Below, piece by piece: positions 26,423 to 34,515 of a stretch of DNA of 64,000 nucleotides. The DNA is from SR-FBR-E99 sp963732365. GTDB taxonomy: Bacteria; Bacteroidota; Bacteroidia; Bacteroidales; VadinHA17. The notes under the pieces were generated by a model that saw only the letters and a program-made list of their open reading frames with translations, was not told the DNA's origin and ran no database searches. The stretch is taken from contig CAVSZC010000005.1 of assembly GCA_963732365.1 (NCBI GenBank), positions 310,001 through 374,000 of the forward strand, read 5' to 3'. Every line of letters begins with the position of its first letter. Position 1 is the stretch's first letter. A program made the position numbers and the translations under genes.

Positions 26423-27637
26423 ATGTTTGCTATGGTTAAAGGAAATGCAGTCATTGGGCAGTCCGGCGGCCCGACATCAGTTATTAATTCAAGTCTTGCA
26501 GGGGTCATCACTGCGTCTAAGTCTTCGCGTGTCATCAGCGGCATCTATGGCCTGAACTATGGCATAGAAGGGCTCATGAATGAATGGCTCTTCGACCTTG
26601 GGGCACAGTCTGAACACATTATAAGCGGTTTGCGCCATACCCCCTCCTCTGCCCTCGGCTCGTCACGCCATAAGGTGAAGGAGGAGAATATGCCCCAGAT
26701 AGTGAAGGTTCTCAAAAAGTATGATATCCGTTATTTCTTCCTCATAGGAGGGAATGATACGATGGACACCATCAACCGCGTGGAGGCATACTGCCGGAAG
26801 GAGGGCTATGAGCTTACGGGTGTGGGGATTCCCAAGACCGTTGACAATGATCTGTTCGGCACTGATCACACTCCGGGCTTCGCCTCTGCCGCATGGTCTA
26901 ACACTCTCAATGTCATGCAGGCCGGTTTTCTTGCCCGCGACATGAAGAAGGTTGATCAGTTCGTCGTTTACCAGACCATCGGCCGCGATGCCGGATGGCT
27001 GGCAGCGGCAACGGCTATGGCCAGAAGGGATGAGGATGATGCCCCGCACCTTATCTACACACCTGAGCATCACTTCGTAACTGAAAAGTTCCTGGATGAC
27101 GTTGACATGTGTCTTAAGCGCTACGGATGGGTTTCCGTGGTATGCGGTGAGGGACTTAAGTTCGCTGACGGCACCCCCGTGAGCACCTCAGTGGTGAAGG
27201 ACAAATTCAGCAATACCGAGTTCGGAGCGATGGGCGGCGCAAGCGTAGGATTGAATCTCCACCGCATGATAACATCAAAGTTCGGACTCAGGGGGGAGTT
27301 CCAGATCACAGAGTCGCTGATAATGAGTGACTTCGTCAGGTCTCTTCCGGTTGACCTGGAAGAGGCATACCAGTGCGGCCTCCGTGCTGTTGAGCTTGCC
27401 GAAAAAGGAGAGTCGGGTTATATGGTGACTATTGTCAGGAGCTCAGACAACCCTTACTCCGTCACTTACGGAAAGGTGCCGCTGAATAATGTGGCTGTGG
27501 CTGCCAGGCCGATGCCGGAGGAGTATTTCAACAGAGAGGGTAATTTTGTCTCTGAGGCTTTCATGAAATATATGAAACCTCTTACAGGCGAGCTGCCTGA
27601 ATTTGTAAGGCTTGAGAAAATAATGGTAAAGAAATAG
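26423..27637 (+). CDS. 6-phosphofructokinase, probably PPi-dependent type
   Basis: Phosphorylates fructose 6-phosphate in the cytoplasm. The protein has 404 residues from this ATG; a second ATG at 26432 (MVKGNAVIGQSGGP) is an equally good start. The motifs are GQSGGPTSVINSS, FLIGGNDTMDT and GIPKTVDNDLFGTDHTPGF. In ATP enzymes the second block is GGDGS and the third is PGTIDND; here an Asp at the Gly position and Lys in PKTVDND are the features associated with pyrophosphate use. The first Asp is Asn, seen in some uncharacterised PFKs. The gene ends at a TAG that overlaps the AGGAGG site of the PIG-L gene. Its place in a GlcNAc-type gene set suggests it takes the fructose 6-phosphate formed there. 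Confidence 0.88.
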   Translation: MFAMVKGNAVIGQSGGPTSVINSSLAGVITASKSSRVISGIYGLNYGIEGLMNEWLFDLGAQSEHIISGLRHTPSSALGSSRHKVKEENMPQIVKVLKKYDIRYFFLIGGNDTMDTINRVEAYCRKEGYELTGVGIPKTVDNDLFGTDHTPGFASAAWSNTLNVMQAGFLARDMKKVDQFVVYQTIGRDAGWLAAATAMARRDEDDAPHLIYTPEHHFVTEKFLDDVDMCLKRYGWVSVVCGEGLKFADGTPVSTSVVKDKFSNTEFGAMGGASVGLNLHRMITSKFGLRGEFQITESLIMSDFVRSLPVDLEEAYQCGLRAVELAEKGESGYMVTIVRSSDNPYSVTYGKVPLNNVAVAARPMPEEYFNREGNFVSEAFMKYMKPLTGELPEFVRLEKIMVKK

Positions 27638-27641
27638 GAGG
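27636..27641 (+). promoter_or_regulatory. strong Shine-Dalgarno site of the PIG-L gene
   Basis: AGGAGG ends 8 bases before the ATG at 27650 and overlaps the PFK stop codon. Good SD sites are rare in this phylum, so this decides the start and suggests strong translation. Confidence 0.55.
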
Positions 27642-27649
27642 AATTTATT

Positions 27650-28417
27650 ATGGCAACTGAATTCAACAAGGTAGCGCTGTCAATCAATGCACATCCTGAT
27701 GATGCTGAGGCATGGAATGCAGGAGTGCTTAAGCTGCTTCATGAAAAAGGGTACACGATTGTGATAGCCACCATGACAGGGGGTGACCTTGGCGGGTGCA
27801 ACATGAGCATGGAGGAGACGGCACGGGTCAGGTTTCAGGAGGCGAAGGCCGCCGCAGCCGTTCTCGATGCTGAATATTACTGCCTCGGCGGAATTGACGG
27901 CTCCCTTTATGACACCAGGGAGATGAGGCTGAAGACAATATCTCTGCTTCGCAAGGTAAGGGCCGGTATTGTATTTACCCATCTTCCGAACGACTACCAT
28001 CCTGATCACAGGGCTACTGCAGCCATTGTTGAGGCCGCAGCCATGGTCGCCTCGCTTGACCCGGTGCCTGTGCCCGAGAAGCCGCTTGAGGTCACTCCTC
28101 TTTTGTATCACTCTTCTCCCCTGACGCTCAGTGACCCTTTAGGTGCACAGCTGACGCCCCCTCACTTCTTTGTAGATGTCACCAGCGTCGTCAGCACCAA
28201 GATTGATATGCTGGGCAAGCACGTCTCGCAGCTTGAACTGATGAAGCATATGCACCGTATCGATGACTTCTTCGGATATGTCCTGGAGGGCAACCGCAGC
28301 TATGGCCGCATGGTCGGCGTCGAATATGCTGAGGTCTACTGGCAGCACCTCGGCGGCGGATTCCAGAAAGATCCACAGGTTCAGCGTGATCTCGGCAAAT
28401 TCATTGTAAAAAGATAA
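27650..28417 (+). CDS. PIG-L family N-acetylglucosaminyl deacetylase
   Basis: A 255-residue zinc hydrolase of the LmbE/PIG-L fold. The zinc and base motif SINAHPDDAEAW (AHPDD-x-E) stands near residue 14, and the second ligand block NDYHPDHRATA near residue 120. The family removes N-acetyl groups from GlcNAc, GlcNAc-lipids, mycothiol/bacillithiol precursors or chitobiose. There is no signal peptide, so it is cytoplasmic. The gene lies 12 bases after PFK and 11 before the SIS protein, with two ROK kinases at the ends; deacetylation of GlcNAc or GlcNAc-6-P fits this setting. A bacillithiol-type role is possible, but no BshA or BshC is in the window. Confidence 0.88.
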   Translation: MATEFNKVALSINAHPDDAEAWNAGVLKLLHEKGYTIVIATMTGGDLGGCNMSMEETARVRFQEAKAAAAVLDAEYYCLGGIDGSLYDTREMRLKTISLLRKVRAGIVFTHLPNDYHPDHRATAAIVEAAAMVASLDPVPVPEKPLEVTPLLYHSSPLTLSDPLGAQLTPPHFFVDVTSVVSTKIDMLGKHVSQLELMKHMHRIDDFFGYVLEGNRSYGRMVGVEYAEVYWQHLGGGFQKDPQVQRDLGKFIVKR

Positions 28418-28428
28418 AACATACAATC

Positions 28429-29445
28429 ATGAATCTTAATGACAGCAAATACAATCGTTTTCACCTCGTGAAAGAGATGATGGAAACACCCGGGGTAATC
28501 TCCGGATTTGACACGGCAGCTGTGCTGCCCTTCGCGAAGGCAGTGAAGGGTAAGGGGGGGATTTTTCTGACCGGCGAAGGCAGCAGCCGCATCTTCCCGG
28601 CAAAAAGAGCAATGTATGCCCGCATGATCAGGGGGTGCCGTTTCCCTGTCATGACGGAAGGCTCGACCCAGGCGATAGAATATGATCTCAGTGATTATGC
28701 TGTCTTCGGAGCCTCTAACTCAGGCAAGACCAAGGAGATCATGCGGCTCATGGTCTCTCTCAGGGACAGGGGTCATGACACCCTTATGGGCCTTACTGCC
28801 AATGCAGGGACGCCGCTCTGCGATGTCACGCTCAGGACACATGTCCTCACCTGCGGCAAAGAGAACGCAGTGGCTGCAACGAAGTCAGTGGTAGAGCAGG
28901 CGCTCTTTTACGACGCCCTTCAGCACACCCTGTGGGGCGAGCCAATGTCCTCACTGTCAGCCCTTGCAGATGGCTTCGACAAGGCGCTTAAGCTTGAGAT
29001 AGATCAGAAAATAATAGATAAGCTCGCAGCTGCACCTGTCATCTGGTTTGCAGGTAAAAACAACGGCGTGGCTGAGGAACTGGCCCTGAAGACTAATGAG
29101 ATTACCCGCAAACGGTCTGATTTCCTGGAAGGGACATATGCTGCCCACGGCATTGAGGAGGTGATGAATCACGATGAGGTTCTCATCTGGGTTGATCCGT
29201 TTGAGGAAGAGGAAGAGAAGTTTAATGAAATCCTGGTCAGGGGTGTTGGCATGACCGTCATCGCCATCGCCCCGAGGGTGACACGCTTCCCGACGGTGGT
29301 GATACCAGGAGGCCTTCCCTCTTCGCCCTATATTCAGCTGGCCGCCGGCTGGAACCTTCTTGTTGAGACAGGGATAGCCCTTGGCGTTGACCTCGACCAT
29401 CCCAAAAGAGCCAGGAAAGTAGGTAATGAATACCTTCCGGGGTAA
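28429..29445 (+). CDS. SIS-domain sugar isomerase/deaminase (GlmS C-terminal-like)
   Basis: This protein of 338 residues has two SIS halves: residues about 38-180 (IFLTGEGSSRIFPAKRAMY, FGASNSGKTKEI) and about 200-330 (PVIWFAGKNNGVAEELALKT, FLEGTYAAHGIEEVMN). This arrangement is that of the isomerase half of GlmS and of the GlmD/AgaS/FrlB enzymes, without the glutaminase part. Members convert GlcN-6-P to fructose 6-phosphate and ammonia or act on related amino-sugar phosphates. Placement next to PIG-L and PFK supports GlcN-6-P deaminase activity. The spacing to PIG-L is 11 bases, so the two are co-transcribed. Confidence 0.85.
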   Translation: MNLNDSKYNRFHLVKEMMETPGVISGFDTAAVLPFAKAVKGKGGIFLTGEGSSRIFPAKRAMYARMIRGCRFPVMTEGSTQAIEYDLSDYAVFGASNSGKTKEIMRLMVSLRDRGHDTLMGLTANAGTPLCDVTLRTHVLTCGKENAVAATKSVVEQALFYDALQHTLWGEPMSSLSALADGFDKALKLEIDQKIIDKLAAAPVIWFAGKNNGVAEELALKTNEITRKRSDFLEGTYAAHGIEEVMNHDEVLIWVDPFEEEEEKFNEILVRGVGMTVIAIAPRVTRFPTVVIPGGLPSSPYIQLAAGWNLLVETGIALGVDLDHPKRARKVGNEYLPG

Positions 29446-29497
29446 TCGCGGCTGAAGAGAGACCCCCTCAACAGACATTTTTTTTCAACAGTTTAAT

Positions 29498-29520
29498 CTA
29501 AACGTTATATTTACGTTTAG
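29498..29520. promoter_or_regulatory. inverted repeat, candidate operator before ROK kinase 2
   Basis: CTAAACGT and ACGTTTAG are perfect 8-base arms around a 7-base centre, within the 94-base gap before the ROK kinase 2 gene (ATG at 29540). Its size and place suit a dimeric repressor. No regulator gene is adjacent. Confidence 0.45.
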
Positions 29521-29539
29521 TTTAAATCTGACTTTACCC

Positions 29540-30517
29540 ATGAAAAAAGAGAAGGTTGTTGTAGGCATTGACATTGGCGGCACCAATACAGTCTTTGGTT
29601 TTGTTAACAGAATCGGCCGGATCCTTGCCGAGGACAGTCTTGTCACCACACATTACGATGAGCCTGAGGTTTTTGTAGCGGCACTTTATGAGAAGATCAT
29701 GCTCACCCAGGCAAAGGCGGGTAAGGAGGTCGAGATACTTGGGTATGGAATAGGTGCGCCCATGGGGAACATCAACAAGGGCACCATTGAATACCCGGCA
29801 GACCTCCCGTGGAAAGGGATAATACCGTTGGCAGAAATATTCTCAAGGCATACATCACTCCCTGTTCTTGTAACCAATGATGCCAACGCTGCGGCTGTCG
29901 GGGAGATGATCTACGGCGGTGCAAAGGGGATGAAGAACTTCGTGGTCATCACCCTCGGCACAGGCCTTGGCAGCGGCTTCGTGATAGACGGCAAGCTTGT
30001 ATACGGGCATGATGGCTTTGCAGGAGAGATAGGCCATACCGTCATCAGGCCGGGGCAGTCGAACCGTGACTGTGGGTGCGGACGTAAAGGATGCCTTGAG
30101 ACATATGTCTCGGCCACGGGGCTGAAGCGCACAGTGCTGAAGATACTTGCCGACAGGCTTGAGAAGAGCGAACTGCGCAGCTATAGCTTTGATGAGCTTG
30201 ACTCGAGAAAGATCTATGAGGCGGCCCTGCGCGGTGACCCGATAGCCCTTGAGGCATTTGAGCATACCGGTGCGATGCTCGGGTTTAAGCTTGCCGACGT
30301 GGTGGCCCATACCAATCCGGAGGCAATATTCCTTTTCGGCGGACTGGCTCTTGCCAAGGAACTGATCTTTGAGCCGGCAAGAGAACATATGGAAAAAAAC
30401 CTGCTGCATATATACCGTGACAAGGTGAAGCTGCTCCCCTCGGAGCTGAGCACCCAGAATGCGGCAGTCCTCGGTGCGAGCTCGCTGATATGGTCAGAAT
30501 CTGAGAAAGACAGTTAA
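29540..30517 (+). CDS. ROK family sugar kinase 2
   Basis: A 325-residue kinase, paralogous to the one at 24725 over its whole length: VVGIDIGGTNTVFGFV, VTNDANAAAVGEMIYGGAKG, TLGTGLGSGFVIDG, EIGH and the zinc site CGCGRKGCLE. No DNA-binding region is seen. Two divergent copies in one locus suggest different sugars or anomers, for example GlcNAc or GlcN for one and glucose or mannose for the other. Unlike the other genes of the string it is set off by 94 bases holding an inverted repeat, so it may have its own control. It ends 10 bases before a small membrane-protein gene. Confidence 0.9.
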   Translation: MKKEKVVVGIDIGGTNTVFGFVNRIGRILAEDSLVTTHYDEPEVFVAALYEKIMLTQAKAGKEVEILGYGIGAPMGNINKGTIEYPADLPWKGIIPLAEIFSRHTSLPVLVTNDANAAAVGEMIYGGAKGMKNFVVITLGTGLGSGFVIDGKLVYGHDGFAGEIGHTVIRPGQSNRDCGCGRKGCLETYVSATGLKRTVLKILADRLEKSELRSYSFDELDSRKIYEAALRGDPIALEAFEHTGAMLGFKLADVVAHTNPEAIFLFGGLALAKELIFEPAREHMEKNLLHIYRDKVKLLPSELSTQNAAVLGASSLIWSESEKDS

Positions 30518-30527
30518 GAACCGGTCC

Positions 30528-30920
30528 ATGGAGAAGTACAGTTTCCCGGAGATGTTCAATTACATTATAGGCGGCCTCTTCGTCCTTATAGTCTTCTCCA
30601 TAGCCTATGCCTACCTTAAACCCCACAGGCTACATCACTCAAGGCCTCTTTCGACACTCGCCCTGAAAGGCAGCTACCTGGTATATCTTCTTGTGACGCT
30701 CCTGGTGATCTACTTTGCCAGCCTGTCAGGGGGTGGACTGAGCGAGGTCTTTGACGGACCGGAGTTTTTTATCTTCCTGCTGGTGATCTTTGTTCCCACC
30801 GTGGCCATCTTCTCAAGGAAGATAACCCATTTCAGCACAAAGAGAGTATGGTTTAACCTGATATTCGCAGCCGTCAATATATTGATGATTCTGACAGTTC
30901 TGCTCCTTTACCGTTTCTGA
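30528..30920 (+). CDS. small membrane protein of unknown function
   Basis: I do not recognise a family. The 130 residues hold four probable transmembrane spans: YIIGGLFVLIVFSIAYAYL, SYLVYLLVTLLVIYF, FFIFLLVIFVPTVAIF and LIFAAVNILMILTVLLL. A short basic and His-containing loop (KPHRLHHSRP) follows the first span. There is no enzyme motif. Its start lies 10 bases after ROK kinase 2, so it is probably translated from the same transcript; a 59-base gap and a -7 box separate it from fadD. Confidence 0.55.
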   Translation: MEKYSFPEMFNYIIGGLFVLIVFSIAYAYLKPHRLHHSRPLSTLALKGSYLVYLLVTLLVIYFASLSGGGLSEVFDGPEFFIFLLVIFVPTVAIFSRKITHFSTKRVWFNLIFAAVNILMILTVLLLYRF

Positions 30921-30944
30921 ACTTTCAGGATTCGTTTAAAAGTT

Positions 30945-30952
30945 TAAATTTG
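30945..30952 (+). promoter_or_regulatory. possible -7 box before the acyl-CoA ligase gene
   Basis: TAAATTTG fits TAnnTTTG and ends 27 bases before the ATG at 30980, a normal leader length. The -33 region is not clear. Confidence 0.35.
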
Positions 30953-30979
30953 TTTTGTTAATACAAAAACGCCACCGTC

Positions 30980-32632
30980 ATGATCAAGGAAAGATTCATC
31001 ACCTATGTGGAAGAGAGCATAAAGAAGAACTGGAATATTGAGGCTCTCTCCAATTACCGTGAGAAAGGCTATACTTACAAGGAGATAGCTGAAATAATTG
31101 CCAGGCACCACATTGCATTCCGTGAGTTTGGGATTAAAGAGGGTGATAAGATAGCAATGGTAGGAAGGAACTCTGCAAACTGGTGTTCCATTTACCTGTC
31201 CGTAGTGACATACGGTGCAGTTATAGTCCCCATCCTTCCTGACTTCAGGCCCGATGACCTGCATAATATTATCAACCATTCTGACTCGAAGCTCCTTTTT
31301 GTCGATGACAAAATATGGGAGACCATTGAGGCTGATAAGATAAAGGAAATAATGTGCGTCATCAGTACTGACGACTTCGAAGTATTGATGAGCCGGACCA
31401 TAAAACATTCTGAAATTTACGGGAACATCGGGGCCCGTTTCAAAGAGACCTTCCCTAACTTCAGTCCGGAAGACATCAAATACTCGGATGTGGATAATGA
31501 GCAGCTGGCTGTCATAAGCTACACCTCCGGCACAACCGGATTCTCTAAAGGGGTTATGGTGCCTCACAGGAGTCTCGCGGCCAACATTCGCTTTGCGCAG
31601 CATAACATGCCCCTTAATCCCGGTGATCCGGTGGTCTCATTTCTTCCCCTGGCACACACTTTTGGCGGGGCCTTCGAGTTCCTTTTTCCGTTCACCTACG
31701 GATGTCATATAACTATTCTTACCAAGACCCCTTCACCGCAGATTCTTCTACAGGCTTTCAAGGAGATCAAGCCAAGGCTTATTCTTTCTGTTCCCCTGGT
31801 GATAGAGAAGGTTTACAAGAAGCAGCTTCTGCCGATAATCAGCAAACCGCATATGAAGGCGCTTCTGATGGTTCCGGGAGTCAACAAGGTTCTGCATAAC
31901 AAGATACGCGGGAAGCTTGTCGAGACCTTCGGCGGCCGTTTCAAGGAGCTTGTGATAGGTGCAGCCAAATTCAATCCTGATGCAGAAAAATTCTTCAGGA
32001 CCATAGGCTTTCCATTCACCGTTGGTTATGGAATGACAGAGTGCGGTCCGCTGATAAGCTACAGGTCATGGGATACAACGCAGCTCGGCGCCTCAGGAAA
32101 AGCGGTTGACACCCTTGAGGTGAAGATCGACTCACCGGACCAGGAGAATATTGTCGGGGAGATCATACTCCGGGGAGACAATGTCATGCTAGGCTATTAC
32201 AAGAACGAAGCTGCCACAAAAGAGGTCATTGATGAGGAGGGATGGCTTCATACGGGAGACCTGGGCGTCATTGACAAGGATGGCAATATCTATATCAAGG
32301 GGAGAAGCAAAAACATGCTTCTGGGCCCCTCAGGCAAGAACATATATCCGGAAGAGATAGAGACACTGATAAATAACTACAGGTACGTTACGGAGTCTGT
32401 TGTCATCTCCGAGGAACATAAGCTTGTAGGCCTTATATTTCCTGATTATGAGCAACTTAACAAGGACGGCATAACTGAGGAGACCCTCCCCGAAGCGCTT
32501 GAGACAATACGGAAGGATGTAAATAACCACCTGCCGGAATATATGGCTGTGACGAAGTTCCGGATTCATCCTGAGGAGTTTGCAAAAACGCCGAAGAAGA
32601 GCATCAAGCGTTATCTTTATATGAGAGAATAG
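30980..32632 (+). CDS. long-chain fatty acid--CoA ligase (AMP-binding)
   Basis: Activates fatty acids through an acyl-adenylate. The 550 residues have the ANL-family cores: P-loop-like SYTSGTTGFSKGVMVPH (about residue 178), the aromatic/gate YGMTECGPLISY, the ribose-binding HTGDLGVID, the hinge region IKGRSKNMLLGPSGKNIYPEEIE, and the C-terminal catalytic Lys in TPKKSIKRY. It is a soluble or membrane-associated protein without a signal. It appears to be a housekeeping gene between the sugar set and ispD, with 22 bases to the next TTG. Confidence 0.92.
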   Translation: MIKERFITYVEESIKKNWNIEALSNYREKGYTYKEIAEIIARHHIAFREFGIKEGDKIAMVGRNSANWCSIYLSVVTYGAVIVPILPDFRPDDLHNIINHSDSKLLFVDDKIWETIEADKIKEIMCVISTDDFEVLMSRTIKHSEIYGNIGARFKETFPNFSPEDIKYSDVDNEQLAVISYTSGTTGFSKGVMVPHRSLAANIRFAQHNMPLNPGDPVVSFLPLAHTFGGAFEFLFPFTYGCHITILTKTPSPQILLQAFKEIKPRLILSVPLVIEKVYKKQLLPIISKPHMKALLMVPGVNKVLHNKIRGKLVETFGGRFKELVIGAAKFNPDAEKFFRTIGFPFTVGYGMTECGPLISYRSWDTTQLGASGKAVDTLEVKIDSPDQENIVGEIILRGDNVMLGYYKNEAATKEVIDEEGWLHTGDLGVIDKDGNIYIKGRSKNMLLGPSGKNIYPEEIETLINNYRYVTESVVISEEHKLVGLIFPDYEQLNKDGITEETLPEALETIRKDVNNHLPEYMAVTKFRIHPEEFAKTPKKSIKRYLYMRE

Positions 32633-32684
32633 CACTCCGGGAGCTTTCATTGCATTGGGTGACCCTCATGACAAATGGAAAAGG

Positions 32685-33356
32685 GTGAAAAAGTACTGTG
32701 TAATAGTTGCAGGCGGAAGCGGGCAGAGGATGAGATCCTCAGTTCCGAAGCAGTTTCTCCTTCTCGAAGGCAGACCGCTGCTGATGCACACCATCGAGCG
32801 TTTCTTCACCTTTGATGAACACATTGCACTGATTGTCGTTCTGCCGGAAGAACATATTCTACTGTGGCAAAGCCTTGTCACGGAGCACTCATTTGGCATT
32901 AGTCACCGGGTGATGCCGGGCGGGGAGGAGCGATTCCATTCCGTAAAAGCAGGCCTTGGTGCTGTGGACGAAGAGTCTCTGGTAGCCATTCATGACGGGG
33001 TGAGGCCGCTGGTAAGCCATGACACTGTCTGGAGGTGCTTTGCTGATGCCGAAGAGTTCGGCTCTGCTGTTCCTTTTATCGAGCCTGCAGACTCAGTCAG
33101 GCTTCTTGCCGGGTATGACAGCCGCCCCTTTCCCAGGGGAGAGGTAAGGCTCATACAAACTCCGCAGGTGTTTAACGGCCGATTGATAAAGAGGGCATAC
33201 GACCGTCCCTTTGACCCATCCTTCACCGATGACGCCACAGTTGCAGAGGCCTCCGGGGTCACCATACACCTTACCCACGGCAACAGGGAGAACATCAAGA
33301 TTACCACTCCTGAGGACCTTCTGGTGGCTCAGGCGCTTCTGCGAATCGTAAAATAG
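32685..33356 (+). CDS. ispD: 2-C-methyl-D-erythritol 4-phosphate cytidylyltransferase
   Basis: Third step of the non-mevalonate isoprenoid pathway, using CTP. I chose the GTG at 32685, which gives VKKYCVIVAGGSGQRM at the N-terminus as in the family; a TTG at 32655 would add ten residues. The motifs AGGSGQRMRSSVPKQFLLL, VAIHDGVRPLVS, RLIQTPQVF, FTDDATVAE and GNRENIKITTPEDL are all present. The length of 223 residues is normal. The next gene starts 16 bases later. Confidence 0.94.
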   Translation: MKKYCVIVAGGSGQRMRSSVPKQFLLLEGRPLLMHTIERFFTFDEHIALIVVLPEEHILLWQSLVTEHSFGISHRVMPGGEERFHSVKAGLGAVDEESLVAIHDGVRPLVSHDTVWRCFADAEEFGSAVPFIEPADSVRLLAGYDSRPFPRGEVRLIQTPQVFNGRLIKRAYDRPFDPSFTDDATVAEASGVTIHLTHGNRENIKITTPEDLLVAQALLRIVK

Positions 33357-33372
33357 AAAACAGACCTGCCTG

Positions 33373-34497
33373 ATGGAACACGCCAACATACTCGATTATA
33401 AAAGACTGGAGCTGAAGAAGGTTGACACGATCAATGAAGAAATAACCGCGTTGCTGGAAAAGACCGTTCAGGGATCTGAGGGGGGTATGCGCTGGACGGT
33501 GCACAACATCTCCGAAAAGGCAGGCGCCTATGGTGACAGTCTTTATTTTCTTGCCCTTTACAAGAAGAGCAGCCTGATGGGAGTGGTTGGGCTTTGCCGC
33601 AGGAAGATCCTGAGCTGCGGCAGGGAGCATGATTCGACATATCTCCGTTACCTTGCCATACAGAGCGCTTTCCAGATTGCAGGGGCACCGGGAGGAAGAG
33701 GCCAGCGGTTATCTAATGTAGAAGAGGGGTTCAAACACAACCTGCTGTCTATGTTCAGAGGTCCCGGCCATAACCCGGAGCATGATCATTCACAGCCGGA
33801 GAGCCCGCATATCATGTATGCCTATATTGAGAGCAAGAACGAGAGGTCTAAAAACCTGATACACCAGGCCGGTTATGAGTATATCCGCTCGTTCCTGACT
33901 GTCGCTTTCAGCCGCTTCAGCCCGCGCAGCGACCGGTCGGTTGCCTTGCTCGCACCGGAAAGCCAGCCGGAGATGTCACGCCTGCTCGCAGGACAATATG
34001 CTGATTACTGTTTCTACACAGATGAGTTCTCATTCTACAGGAACAGGTATTATGTAAAGAGAAAAGACAATGAGATCATTGCAGGTGTCTGCGCCATCCC
34101 TGCAGAATACAGGGTGGTAAATGTTCCCGGTGTCTGGGGCTGGATGATAATGAAAGTACTGCCTGCAACGCCTTTCTTCCGGAGGCTGTTCAACCCGGGC
34201 AAATTCAGGTATCTGGTGCTGGGGGCAATCTACTGCCGCAAAGGGTATGAAGATCACCTTCCCGATCTCTTTGAGGCCGTATGCGCGGAGGAGGGATATC
34301 ATACGGCTCTCACATGGCTCGATGATCATTCTGAACTGTATGAGACTCTTAGAACCAACAGAAGGATGGGTATGCTCAACAGGATGCTGAATGCAAAGCC
34401 AGGACTGGTATATGCCTCCTTCTCCGGAATGACGGAAAGTGAAAAGGAGAAGTTTTACGACAACCCGGCGTACATTTCCGGATTTGATTTTTCCTAA
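33373..34497 (+). CDS. conserved protein of unknown function, possibly GNAT-like
   Basis: A protein of 374 residues with no signal peptide and no motif that I can name surely. Stretches such as FLALYKKSSLMGVVGLC, AYIESKNERSKNLIHQAGYE and IIAGVCAIPAEYR have the look of GNAT acetyltransferase strands (the second resembles the family's N-x-x-S/A-x-x-L-x-x-x-G-Y/F pattern), perhaps as two halves. It lies between ispD and the fucosidases with gaps of 16 and 18 bases, so it may share a transcript with either. A role in either pathway would be a guess. Confidence 0.5.
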   Translation: MEHANILDYKRLELKKVDTINEEITALLEKTVQGSEGGMRWTVHNISEKAGAYGDSLYFLALYKKSSLMGVVGLCRRKILSCGREHDSTYLRYLAIQSAFQIAGAPGGRGQRLSNVEEGFKHNLLSMFRGPGHNPEHDHSQPESPHIMYAYIESKNERSKNLIHQAGYEYIRSFLTVAFSRFSPRSDRSVALLAPESQPEMSRLLAGQYADYCFYTDEFSFYRNRYYVKRKDNEIIAGVCAIPAEYRVVNVPGVWGWMIMKVLPATPFFRRLFNPGKFRYLVLGAIYCRKGYEDHLPDLFEAVCAEEGYHTALTWLDDHSELYETLRTNRRMGMLNRMLNAKPGLVYASFSGMTESEKEKFYDNPAYISGFDFS

Positions 34498-34515
34498 AAT
34501 AAAACCTTGACAATC

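Noticed and set aside
28429..29445. Full GlmS (glucosamine-6-phosphate synthase)
   Set aside because: There is no N-terminal glutaminase domain or leading Cys; only the two SIS halves are present.
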